64,000 bases of DNA from JADHTT01 sp964633845 (GTDB lineage Bacteria > Campylobacterota > Campylobacteria > Campylobacterales > Arcobacteraceae). The position numbers and the translations under genes are program-made. The stretch lies in contig CAZWLA010000003.1 in the NCBI GenBank assembly GCA_964633845.1, positions 1-64,000 on the forward strand. Reading direction: 5' to 3'. Of this stretch, positions 26,862-34,752 are shown one piece after another; the first letter of the stretch is position 1; every line of letters begins with the position of its first letter. Under the pieces are notes generated by a model. It ran no database searches and was not told the DNA's origin. It saw only the letters and a list, made by a program, of their open reading frames with translations.

Positions 26862-27209
26862 TTAAATAGTTAAAACTGACCAACTAGGATCATCTTTAAG
26901 TGCAGTTGTGAGTAGTTCACCAGTATGATTACACTCTATTCCTATCTCTTCAAGAGATTCTATTGCATTATATTCTTCGGCACATACGATACATGAGCTA
27001 AACTCTACTCCATCTTTTTGCATCTGTTGAACTTTTTCTCTTATAATAGATTCGTTTTGTACATTTTGAATTGAAGCTCCCCAAAACATAACATGCACTT
27101 TTTCCCAATATCCTCTAGGTATTGAAACCCCACCATATAAAAGAGGAAATTCCATAATTGAGTCAGTATTATTGGTAGATATTACTATTAGTAGGTTTTC
27201 TTTATTCAT
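26862..27209 (-). CDS. DsrE/DsrF-like small protein
   Basis: A 115-aa protein beginning MNKENLLIVISTNN, with an alpha/beta DsrE-type pattern (VHVMFWGASIQNV, EFSSCIVCAEEY, ELLTTALKDD). Cysteines are present in SSCIVCAEE where sulfurtransferase relatives have the active residue. ATG 27209, preceded by a GGGA-type site, is favoured over the in-frame ATG at 27248. It is divergent from rpe. A role in sulfur relay is possible but unproven. The 147-bp gap before lepA shows no gene. Confidence 0.6.
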   Translation of the reverse strand: MNKENLLIVISTNNTDSIMEFPLLYGGVSIPRGYWEKVHVMFWGASIQNVQNESIIREKVQQMQKDGVEFSSCIVCAEEYNAIESLEEIGIECNHTGELLTTALKDDPSWSVLTI

Positions 27210-27271
27210 TGTATTAATCCCATTATGATTTGTATAAAATATATTCAATAAGCACTTAATTAAACATTAGA

Positions 27272-27277
27272 TACAAT
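27272..27277 (+). promoter_or_regulatory. Candidate -10 box for rpe-trpF-dnaQ
   Basis: TACAAT within ttagatacaatcac (27267-27280), 31 bp before the rpe start. The same 14 bases recur upstream of ccsBA at 36628-36641, which strengthens both. Confidence 0.55.
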
Positions 27278-27308
27278 CACTAAAATATTAAAAATATAAA
27301 GGTTTAGT

Positions 27309-27950
27309 ATGTTAGTTGCTCCAAGTATATTAAGTGCAGATTTTGGTAAATTAAATGAAGAGATAAAAGCTATTTGTGATGGTGGTTGTGATCTAATTCA
27401 TGTAGATGTTATGGATGGTCACTTTGTACCAAATATGACAATAGGTCCAGTTGTAGTAGGCCCTGTAGCCAAAGCTGCTACAAAGCCACTTGATATTCAT
27501 CTTATGGTAGAGAATAATAGTTTTTTTATTGATCTTTATGCACCACTTAAGCCTGAGTATATATCATTTCATATTGAGAGTGAAAAACACCCACATAGAG
27601 TGATCCAAAAGTTAAGAGCCTTGGGAATTAAACCTGCAATTGTTTTAAATCCACACTCTACACCAGAATCTATAGAATATTTACTTGAAGATTTAGATAT
27701 GGTACTTTTGATGTCTGTTAATCCTGGATTTGGTGGTCAAAAATTTATACCATCAGTTGTTGAAAAAGCAAAAAAATTAAAAGAATTAATCAATAAAAGA
27801 AATCCAAACTGTTTAATAGAAGTAGATGGTGGAGTAAATGATAAAAATATTCATGAACTAAAAGATGCTGGTGTTGATGTAGTTGTAGCAGGGTCTTATG
27901 TATATGGTAGTGATGATTATGCCAAAGCAATTAAGTCTCTACAGGTGTAA
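27309..27950 (+). CDS. rpe: Ribulose-phosphate 3-epimerase
   Basis: Interconverts ribulose-5-phosphate and xylulose-5-phosphate (pentose phosphate and Calvin pathways). It is a TIM barrel with APSILSADFGKL at the N-terminus, HVDVMDGHFVPNMTIGP (metal and catalytic residues), IHLMVE, MSVNPGFGGQKFIP, and EVDGGVND. At 213 aa it is standard. It heads a rpe-trpF-dnaQ-like run, with trpF 5 bp downstream. Confidence 0.95.
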   Translation: MLVAPSILSADFGKLNEEIKAICDGGCDLIHVDVMDGHFVPNMTIGPVVVGPVAKAATKPLDIHLMVENNSFFIDLYAPLKPEYISFHIESEKHPHRVIQKLRALGIKPAIVLNPHSTPESIEYLLEDLDMVLLMSVNPGFGGQKFIPSVVEKAKKLKELINKRNPNCLIEVDGGVNDKNIHELKDAGVDVVVAGSYVYGSDDYAKAIKSLQV

Positions 27951-27955
27951 ATTGG

Positions 27956-28549
27956 ATGAGAATTAAAATCTGTGGAATTACAAACTTGCAGGATGCTTTG
28001 GATGCTATAGAAGCTGGAGCAAATGCTTTAGGGTTTGTTTTTTATGAGAAGTCTGCTAGATATATAGCTCCTCTTAAAGCAAAAAAGATTATAGATCAAT
28101 TACCACCATTTATTCAAAGTGTTGGTTTGTTTGTAAATTTACCGGCACCACAAGTTGATTTTATTTGTAAAAGATCATCTATAGATATTGCACAGATTCA
28201 TTTTGAAGCAGATGATAGATTCTTTAAATCACTACAAACAAAACATATCAAAGTTATAAGAGCTCAAAATGAAAAAGATATTTTAAAATATAGTGATGAA
28301 TATAGAATAATAGATGCATTTGTACCAGAATTTGGTGGAGAAGGAAAAAGACTAGAGCTAGATTGGTTTAAAGATGTAGATTGCTCAAAGATGATTATTG
28401 CCGGTGGCTTAACATCAGAAAATTTAAAAGAATTAAAAGATTTTAATTTTTATGGTGTAGATGTAAGTAGTGGGGTAGAAGCACAAAGAGGTAAAAAGGA
28501 TAGACAAAAGATGATTTCTTTTTGTAAAGCGGCAAATGAATTATCTTAA
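27956..28549 (+). CDS. trpF: Phosphoribosylanthranilate isomerase
   Basis: Third step of tryptophan synthesis. It is a TIM barrel with RIKICGIT (catalytic Cys7), GANALGFVFYEKSARYI, LFVN, and the C-terminal phosphate-binding IIAGGLTSENL and VDVSSGVEAQRGKKD (catalytic Asp). At 197 aa it is normal. It overlaps the following exonuclease gene by 14 bp. It is detached from other trp genes, as is common in this group. Confidence 0.94.
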   Translation: MRIKICGITNLQDALDAIEAGANALGFVFYEKSARYIAPLKAKKIIDQLPPFIQSVGLFVNLPAPQVDFICKRSSIDIAQIHFEADDRFFKSLQTKHIKVIRAQNEKDILKYSDEYRIIDAFVPEFGGEGKRLELDWFKDVDCSKMIIAGGLTSENLKELKDFNFYGVDVSSGVEAQRGKKDRQKMISFCKAANELS

Positions 28550-29312
28550 TACACTTATAAAAAGCCTTGAAAAATCACCAATATCATTTGATGAATTTTT
28601 AATAGAATTATCTAGTCAGAATTCTACTTTTGAAGATCCACAATTAGAATTTGAGCTTCTAGTATCAAATGGATTTCCAATAGACTTAGTGGAAGATACA
28701 GTAGTATATAAGCCTACTATTACAAATATTAAAGATCAAGTATTTTGTGTGGTTGATATAGAGACTACAGCTGGCAAAGCTTCCAAAGGTCAGATTATAG
28801 AACTTGGAGCTGTAAAATATAAAAATGGTCAAATCATAGACAAGTTTGATGAGCTTGTATATTGTAAAGAGGTTCCAAAGTCGATTATTGATGTGACAGG
28901 TATTACTACTGAAATGTTAGTTGATGCTAGAGATATAGAACCAGTTCTGCGAGACTTTAAGGAGTTTTTAGAGGATGATATATTTGTAGCTCATGCTATT
29001 AAGTTTGACTATAATTTTATAAGTGATTCTTTTAAACAATTTGATTTAGGTACTTTAGCCAATGCTAAAATGTGCACAATTGACTTAGCCAAAAGAGTAA
29101 TCAAAAGTGAAAAGTATGGACTTAAATTTTTAAAAGAATTATTAGATATAAATATAGATAATCATCATAGAGCTTACAGTGATGCACTTAGCTCTACAGT
29201 TGTTCTTGAACGATGTCTTAAAGATTTACCAGATGATATACAAACTACAAATCAATTAATACAGTTTAGCTTATCTGATAATATAAAAAAGAAATGTAAG
29301 GAGAAAAATTAG
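28536..29312 (+). CDS. DnaQ-like 3'-5' exonuclease (DEDDh)
   Basis: A 258-aa protein with the exonuclease core from about residue 63. Exo I is VVDIETTAGKASKGQIIELG, Exo II HAIKFDYNFI, and Exo III HRAYSDALSS with the DEDDh histidine. The N-terminal 60 residues are a separate helical region. It is a candidate proofreading (epsilon-like) subunit, as placed next to rpe in Campylobacter (from memory), but DNA-repair roles are also possible. ATG 28536 lies inside the trpF end. The stop is within a palindrome shared with the convergent lipoprotein gene. Confidence 0.85.
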   Translation: MNYLNTLIKSLEKSPISFDEFLIELSSQNSTFEDPQLEFELLVSNGFPIDLVEDTVVYKPTITNIKDQVFCVVDIETTAGKASKGQIIELGAVKYKNGQIIDKFDELVYCKEVPKSIIDVTGITTEMLVDARDIEPVLRDFKEFLEDDIFVAHAIKFDYNFISDSFKQFDLGTLANAKMCTIDLAKRVIKSEKYGLKFLKELLDINIDNHHRAYSDALSSTVVLERCLKDLPDDIQTTNQLIQFSLSDNIKKKCKEKN

Positions 29313-29325
29313 TTTTTCTCTTTAC
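29296..29325. terminator. Palindrome spanning the convergent stops of dnaQ-like and lipoprotein genes
   Basis: Imperfect inverted repeat: gtaaggagaaaaa pairs with tttttctctttac, with one mismatch and a short central loop. It contains both stop codons and gives A/T runs on either strand, so a bidirectional terminator is likely. Confidence 0.65.
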
Positions 29326-29692
29326 AAGTATATGTATCTAAAATACCTCTAGTTTTTCCCTTTACAAGCTTTCTTTTCATATAAAGTTTATCACTAGCTA
29401 CAAGTTTTATAGCACTATAATTATTTTTATATACAGATTTTATAAATGATTTTAATTGATTATTTTTTTTATCATCAGTATGTAACACATTATTATCATC
29501 TACATAAAATACAGTTGTTTTATTAAAAAGTTTTTGCTCTATTTTTGCATCAATTTTCGTACAAATGTATTTTTGATTTGAGAGATACTTAATCTCTTTT
29601 TTTACTGTTGGTGTAGATGGTGCAGTATTGCTACATCCTACAAATCCTATACTTACTAGTATTGTTGCTAGAATATTAGTTATTTTTAACAT
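29309..29692 (-). CDS. Small putative lipoprotein
   Basis: A 127-aa protein with a lipoprotein signal (MLKITNILATILVSIGFVGC, lipobox Cys about 20), then a Lys-rich mature domain without a recognised family. A pair of cysteines (YICTKIDAK, DTYTCKEKN) could form a disulfide. It is convergent with the DnaQ-like gene, overlapping by 4 bp. Function unknown. Confidence 0.6.
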   Translation of the reverse strand: MLKITNILATILVSIGFVGCSNTAPSTPTVKKEIKYLSNQKYICTKIDAKIEQKLFNKTTVFYVDDNNVLHTDDKKNNQLKSFIKSVYKNNYSAIKLVASDKLYMKRKLVKGKTRGILDTYTCKEKN

Positions 29693-29818
29693 TATCTCTC
29701 TCTTTATAATTTTTATTTATGTTAAATATAACTTTATCTGATAAATAATAAAAGTAAACTTAATTCTTTTTTCTTGTTTTAATATATATTCGTTTTCAAG
29801 GAAACTTCGTCTATTAAT

Positions 29819-30733
29819 TTATTTCTTTTTAGCTTTGATATAGACTCGTTTTGGAGCAGGATAACCCTCTACTGTTTTACTTTTATCTTCACTATCTAAG
29901 TAGTCATCTAGGCTTTGTTCAAAAGTCCATGGTGTTACTCTTTGTTCTTCACTATCAGTTGTTGTTGTAGCAATCACCTCAATATCTATAAATCCAGCAC
30001 GATTTAACCAGTTTGTAAGTGCGGGGATTGTAGGTACAAAATAGATATTTGGCATCTTTGAATATCGACTGTGAGGTGTAAGTGCTACTTCTTCATCACC
30101 ATCTATCATAAATGTATCTATAATAATTTCACCATTTTTGTTTAATCCTCTATTTAAAGATTTTAATGTACCTATGGGATCTGCTCTATGGTATAAAACA
30201 CCAAGCATAAATATAAAATCAAATTTATGTTCATATTGTTCTAAATGCTCTACACCTAGTAATTCAAATTTAATATCACTTTTTATAAAATGATTTACAA
30301 GATCAAATTGAAGGTTAAAAAATGGAGAAGGGTCAAATCCAACTAAACGCTTTGGGGTATCCTCAAGCATTCTAAACATATAATAGCCATTGTTGCATCC
30401 TACATCAGCTACTATTTTATCTTTTAGATCAAAGTGTGGTCTTATAAGATTATATTTTTTGTCACTTCTCCATTCTGTTTCAAGTATTGAATCAAAAAGA
30501 TTAAACGGACCTTTCCTCCATGGAATAAGTTTTTTTTGTGCCTCAAATAAAATTTTATGTTCTTCTTCATTTAAATCACTTTTTGACCCAACTTTTACAT
30601 AATCGTTAAGTTCAATATTTAAATCATTTGTTTGTATTGTTTTTACTTTTTGAACTGCATCATCAAGTGGTTTAATATTTTTCCAACTAAACCACTTTCG
30701 TCTTTCGCTTCTTATCTCATCTATGTTTTGCAA
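29819..30733 (-). CDS. cmoB: tRNA U34 carboxymethyltransferase CmoB
   Basis: Transfers the carboxymethyl group of carboxy-S-adenosylmethionine to 5-hydroxyuridine at tRNA wobble position 34 (cmo5U synthesis). The N-terminal half has ERRKWFSWKNIKP and WRKGPFNLFDS-ETEWRSD. The class I methyltransferase core follows with VADVGCNNGYYMFRML and MLGVLYHRADPIGTLKSL, then LTPHSRYSKMPNIYFVPT near the C-terminus. At 304 aa it is typical. A degraded copy of its 5' half lies at 34064-34222. Confidence 0.93.
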   Translation of the reverse strand: MQNIDEIRSERRKWFSWKNIKPLDDAVQKVKTIQTNDLNIELNDYVKVGSKSDLNEEEHKILFEAQKKLIPWRKGPFNLFDSILETEWRSDKKYNLIRPHFDLKDKIVADVGCNNGYYMFRMLEDTPKRLVGFDPSPFFNLQFDLVNHFIKSDIKFELLGVEHLEQYEHKFDFIFMLGVLYHRADPIGTLKSLNRGLNKNGEIIIDTFMIDGDEEVALTPHSRYSKMPNIYFVPTIPALTNWLNRAGFIDIEVIATTTTDSEEQRVTPWTFEQSLDDYLDSEDKSKTVEGYPAPKRVYIKAKKK

Positions 30734-30820
30734 GTATAATCCTTTGTATGCTTGTATTTTACATAATTAAAGCATTAAAGTTGATTATGAGTAGGAAAAT
30801 ATATTTAAGCATAAGTTTAA

Positions 30821-30829
30821 GGGGGGGGG
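30821..30829 (+). repeat. G9 homopolymer tract upstream of the receptor gene
   Basis: Nine consecutive G in an A/T-rich spacer (30734-30930), 101 bp before the receptor start. A short frame (ATG 30787 to TAA 30906, 39 codons) runs through it, but its product resembles nothing known. Poly-G runs of this length are typical phase-variation sites in Campylobacter and Helicobacter. Confidence 0.8.
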
Positions 30830-30930
30830 AAGATACAATGGATGCCAAATAAAAAAGTACAAAATTAACAATTCTTTAAAGAAAAGAAAAGTTTTGCTAC
30901 CATAATTTCAAAAAATAATAAGGTTAACTT

Positions 30931-33900
30931 ATGAATATACTAAATATTAAGATTAAAACAAAACTAATTTATATAGTTTTCGTTCCATTAATTGCATTAA
31001 TAGGACTGGTTTCTATTTTAGTAATAGATAACTACAATAAATCCATAGCAATGGATAAGCTAAATAGTGCAGTAGAACTATCTGTATCTATTACATCACT
31101 AGTACATGAAACTCAAAAAGAGAGAGGTGCTACAGCGGGATTTATTGGAAGCGCTGGTAAAAAGTTTGCTGATAAATTACCATCTCAAAGAAAGCTTACT
31201 GATGTAAAAATATCAGAGCTAAAAAATAGATTACAAACTTTTAAACTAAATGACTATTCTTCAAAATATCAAGCACAAGTTAATCAAGCATTAAGTAGTT
31301 TGGATAAAATATCTAATATTAGAACTCAAGTAAGTGCCTTATCGATACCTGCAAAAGATGCTATTGGTTATTATACAAAAATGAATGGTGAATTTTTAGC
31401 AACTATTACTATTTTATCTAGTATTAGTGGTGATGCATCTATTGCAAATGAAATTAGTGCATATTCAAACTTTTTACAAGCAAAAGAGAGAGCAGGAATT
31501 GAAAGAGCTGTAGGTTCTGCAACATTTGCAAATGATAAGTTTGGAACTGGTGCTAGAGAAAAATTTACAAGTTTAATTACAGCTCAAGATACATATCTTA
31601 ATACATTTAAGCAGTTGTCATCAAAAGATGGTCTAGATGCTTTATCTAATACACTAAAGGGTAAAGATGTAGATGAAGTAAATAGAATGAGAGATATTGC
31701 ATTGAGATCATCAGAAATTGGTGGATTTGGTATAGATCCAAATGTATGGTTTTCACAAATTACTTTAAAAATTAATAAATTAAAAAAAGTGGATGATTAT
31801 ATATCTAAAAATTTACCTAAACATCAATTAAATACTTTAAATAAAAAAATTGCAGCATTATTGCATGAAACTCAAAAAGAGAGAGGAATGACAGCTGGAT
31901 ACCTTGGAAGTAAAGGTAAAAAATTTGCCAATGAATTACCAAAGCAGAGAAAACTTACAAATAAAAGATTAGCAGAACTTAAAAAAGCAATTAAAACTAT
32001 TAAATTATCTAAATATAAAATTGTAAAATCTCAACTTAATGATGCATTTGCAATGATGAAGAAGATTGGTGCTATTAGAGCTGAAGTAAGTAAATTAAAT
32101 ATAGGTGCTAAAAAAGCCATAGGATACTATACGAGTATGAATACAGAGTTTTTACATACTGTATCTAAATCTGCTTTTGCTTTAAAATCTACAGATGCCA
32201 CATCTTATGCTAATTTCTTATTATCTAAGGAGAGAGCCGGAATTGAGCGAGCAGTAGCTACAAATACATTTGCTAGAAATAAATTTATAACAGGTATGAA
32301 AGAAAAATGGATCACGTTAATTACTGAACAAAATTCATATATGAATACATTTATAATGAGTGCAAAACCTAATATTGTAAATTATTATAACAAAACTATA
32401 CAAGGTTCTGATATCATAACTGTTAATTCTATGAGAAAAATAGCTTTAGATAGTAGTACTATTGGTGGATTTAATATAGATGCAACATATTGGTTTGAGA
32501 CTATTACAGCAAAAATTAATTTATTAAAGAAAGTTGATGATAATCTAGCAACATCACTTATAAATGATACTCATAAGATACAATCAGATGCACAATCTGA
32601 TATGAGTCTGTATGCTATAATAGGTTTATTATTAGTTATTTTTACATCAGTATTAGGGTTTTTAACATCTAGATCTATCTCAAATGGACTTACAAACCTA
32701 AATGAAGCTATTTTAACACTACTATCATCGAAAGATACAAGTAATAGAATTAAGATAACTACAAAAGATGAGATTTCTGAAATATCAAATAATTTTAATG
32801 ATTATCTGCAATCAATTGAAGATGGAATATTAGAAGATGCAAAATTAATTCAATCAGCTAATAAAACAATGACTAGAGTAAAAAATGGTTGGTATTCTGA
32901 AGTGATCTCTGCTACTACTTCCAATACAACATTAGAAGAGTTTAAAAACAATGTTAATGAGATGATTAGAGCTACAAAAGATCATTTTGTGGATGTAAAT
33001 ACAATACTAGAACAATATGCTAAATATGACTTTAGAAATGAGTTAGTATTAGATAATATTGAAAAAGGTGGAGTGTTTGAACTATTAGTTAATGATATTA
33101 ACTTCCTAAGAGAAGCAATCACAGATATGCTTGTAGAAAACAAGAAAAATGGTTTAATTTTAGACCATGATTCAGATATATTATTACAAAATGTAGAATC
33201 GTTAAATACAAGTTCTACAGAACAAGCAGCATCTTTAGAAGAAACAGCAGCATCAGTTGAAGAGATTACTGCAAATATCCAATCAACTGCTGATAAAGCA
33301 AACTCTTTATTAGATATTTCAGAAACTACTAGAGATAAATCTACAATAGGTAAAAAGCTAGCAGATGATACATCTGTAGCTATGGATGAGATAAATGAAT
33401 CTACAACAGCAATTGCTAATGCAATTACTGTAATTGATCAAATAGCATTTCAAACAAATATATTATCACTTAATGCAGCAGTAGAAGCAGCAACGGCTGG
33501 TGAAGCAGGTAAAGGTTTTGCAGTAGTTGCAGGAGAAGTTAGAAACCTAGCAGCAAGATCTGCAGAAGCAGCAAATGAGATTAAAGCTCTAGTAGAACAA
33601 GCAAAAACAAAATCAGATGAAGGTAAAGATATCGCTTCAAAGATGACAGAAGGATATACAGAATTAGATGCAAATATTGAAGAGACTGTAACACTTGTAA
33701 CAGATACAGTAAAAGCTACCAATGAACAAATGGAAGGTATGAAGCAAATTAATAATGCAGTATCACAATTAGATACAGCGCTTCAAGAAAATGCAAGTGT
33801 TGCTCAGCAGACAAATGGTGTAGCAATACAAGCAGATGAGATTTCTAAACGAATTGTATCTAATGCAGATGCAAAAGAGTTTATTGGTAAAGACAATATT

Positions 33901-34035
33901 GACATATCATCATATATTAAATCTTCTGGTGCTAGTAAATCAGTAAAATCATTAACAAATATAAATAAACAGACTATAAATACATCTGAGAATTTAAATA
34001 TACAAAATCAAAACGATGAGTGGGATAGCTTTTAA
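30931..34035 (+). CDS. Methyl-accepting chemotaxis protein with two tandem NIT sensor domains
   Basis: A transmembrane chemoreceptor of 1034 aa. TM1 is at about 11-32 and TM2 at about 557-580. The large periplasmic region holds two copies of a nitrate/nitrite-sensing (NIT)-like domain, recognisable by LVHETQKERGATAG (about 58) and LLHETQKERGMTAG (about 311), each later with FLxxKERAGIERAV. HAMP and a linker follow. The signalling domain has the hairpin AFQTNILSLNAAVEAATAGE, and the C-terminus EWDSF resembles the CheR/CheB tether WxxF. From residue 733 on, the coding DNA matches the downstream receptor. AAGG lies ahead of ATG 30931. Confidence 0.9.
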   Translation: MNILNIKIKTKLIYIVFVPLIALIGLVSILVIDNYNKSIAMDKLNSAVELSVSITSLVHETQKERGATAGFIGSAGKKFADKLPSQRKLTDVKISELKNRLQTFKLNDYSSKYQAQVNQALSSLDKISNIRTQVSALSIPAKDAIGYYTKMNGEFLATITILSSISGDASIANEISAYSNFLQAKERAGIERAVGSATFANDKFGTGAREKFTSLITAQDTYLNTFKQLSSKDGLDALSNTLKGKDVDEVNRMRDIALRSSEIGGFGIDPNVWFSQITLKINKLKKVDDYISKNLPKHQLNTLNKKIAALLHETQKERGMTAGYLGSKGKKFANELPKQRKLTNKRLAELKKAIKTIKLSKYKIVKSQLNDAFAMMKKIGAIRAEVSKLNIGAKKAIGYYTSMNTEFLHTVSKSAFALKSTDATSYANFLLSKERAGIERAVATNTFARNKFITGMKEKWITLITEQNSYMNTFIMSAKPNIVNYYNKTIQGSDIITVNSMRKIALDSSTIGGFNIDATYWFETITAKINLLKKVDDNLATSLINDTHKIQSDAQSDMSLYAIIGLLLVIFTSVLGFLTSRSISNGLTNLNEAILTLLSSKDTSNRIKITTKDEISEISNNFNDYLQSIEDGILEDAKLIQSANKTMTRVKNGWYSEVISATTSNTTLEEFKNNVNEMIRATKDHFVDVNTILEQYAKYDFRNELVLDNIEKGGVFELLVNDINFLREAITDMLVENKKNGLILDHDSDILLQNVESLNTSSTEQAASLEETAASVEEITANIQSTADKANSLLDISETTRDKSTIGKKLADDTSVAMDEINESTTAIANAITVIDQIAFQTNILSLNAAVEAATAGEAGKGFAVVAGEVRNLAARSAEAANEIKALVEQAKTKSDEGKDIASKMTEGYTELDANIEETVTLVTDTVKATNEQMEGMKQINNAVSQLDTALQENASVAQQTNGVAIQADEISKRIVSNADAKEFIGKDNIDISSYIKSSGASKSVKSLTNINKQTINTSENLNIQNQNDEWDSF

Positions 34036-34040
34036 GCTAT
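33127..34040 (+). repeat. Long direct repeat, copy A (receptor signalling domain)
   Basis: Direct repeat of about 914 bp with copy B at 35215-36128 (offset 2088). No difference was seen by eye, and the encoded residues are identical from MLVENKKNG to the stop and 5 bp beyond. Flanking sequence differs abruptly at both ends. Confidence 0.9.
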
Positions 34041-34063
34041 CTATATTAAAATTAAATTAATAG

Positions 34064-34222
34064 TGAAGGGGTCAAAAATCCAACTAAACGCTTTGGAGTA
34101 TCCTCAAGTATTCTAAACATATAATAGCTATTGTTGCATCCTAAATCAGCTACTATTATATTTTTTGTCTCTTCTCCATTCTGTTTCAAGTAAAGTCTCA
34201 TGTTTTCGTTCAGTCAAATCAT
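34064..34222 (-). pseudogene. Degraded partial copy of cmoB
   Basis: In the 302-bp gap between the receptor and the PAS gene, 34064-34222 matches cmoB at about 30327-30575 in the same orientation. Shared runs include aactaaacgctttgg, attctaaacatataatag, tgttgcatcc and cattctgtttcaagta. It has point changes and deletions of roughly 36 and 70 bp. It is a scar of a duplication that once included the cmoB 5' half and the receptor. Confidence 0.85.
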
Positions 34223-34337
34223 TAGTGTATTAAACTCAAAAGAGAAAGATTATTTTTAATATCTTATATTTTTTTAAGATAAGGATGTTACACTTCTAAT
34301 TAATTTATAAATCGCATTAAAGTAAGTAGGAGAATTC

Positions 34338-34751
34338 ATGTCAATAAACTTAGGAAATCAAGAAGTGGAACTTAATAAAGCTACTGTGATTGTATCTGAG
34401 ACAGATGCAAAAGGTAATATCATATATGCAAATGATGACTTTTGTAAAATTGCTGGTTACTCTAAAAAAGAGCTAATTGGAAAACCACATAATATGGTAA
34501 GAAACTCATTTATGCCAAAAGCAGCTTTCAAAGATCTATGGGATACAGTAAAAAAAGGAACTACATGGAATGGTATTGTTGTGAATAGTACTAAAAGTGG
34601 TGGATACTACTGGGTAAATGCAACGGTATTTCAAAGTAAAACTGTAAATGGAGATACAAGATATATATCTGTAAGAACTAAACCTACAAAAGAAGAGATA
34701 GCTTGGGCATATGATAACTATCCTACTTTAGATGCAAAGATGGGGATGTAA
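34338..34751 (+). CDS. PAS-domain sensor protein (Aer/CetB-like)
   Basis: A 137-aa soluble protein consisting almost entirely of one PAS domain: VSETDAKGNIIYANDDFCKI, GYSKKELIGKPHNMVRNSFM and WNGIVVNSTKSGGYYWVNAT. This matches the FAD-binding PAS of Aer and of Campylobacter CetB, which sense redox or energy state and signal to a separate transducer. It has no signalling domain of its own. It lies 1 bp before a soluble receptor gene that lacks a sensor domain, so the two probably form a split energy-taxis receptor. A good TAGGAG site precedes ATG 34338. Confidence 0.88.
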   Translation: MSINLGNQEVELNKATVIVSETDAKGNIIYANDDFCKIAGYSKKELIGKPHNMVRNSFMPKAAFKDLWDTVKKGTTWNGIVVNSTKSGGYYWVNATVFQSKTVNGDTRYISVRTKPTKEEIAWAYDNYPTLDAKMGM

Positions 34752-34752
34752 G

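Noticed and set aside
26667..26873. 68-aa plus-strand frame from the lepA start region into the gap
   Set aside because: Half of it is antisense to lepA, it has no ribosome-binding site, and the rest resembles nothing.
30787..30906. 39-codon frame through the G9 tract as a real gene
   Set aside because: No convincing ribosome-binding site and no similarity; kept only as context for the tract.
33450..33722. 90-aa antisense frames inside both receptor genes (also 35538-35810)
   Set aside because: Identical because the sense DNA is duplicated; Ala/Ser-rich shadow of the signalling domain.
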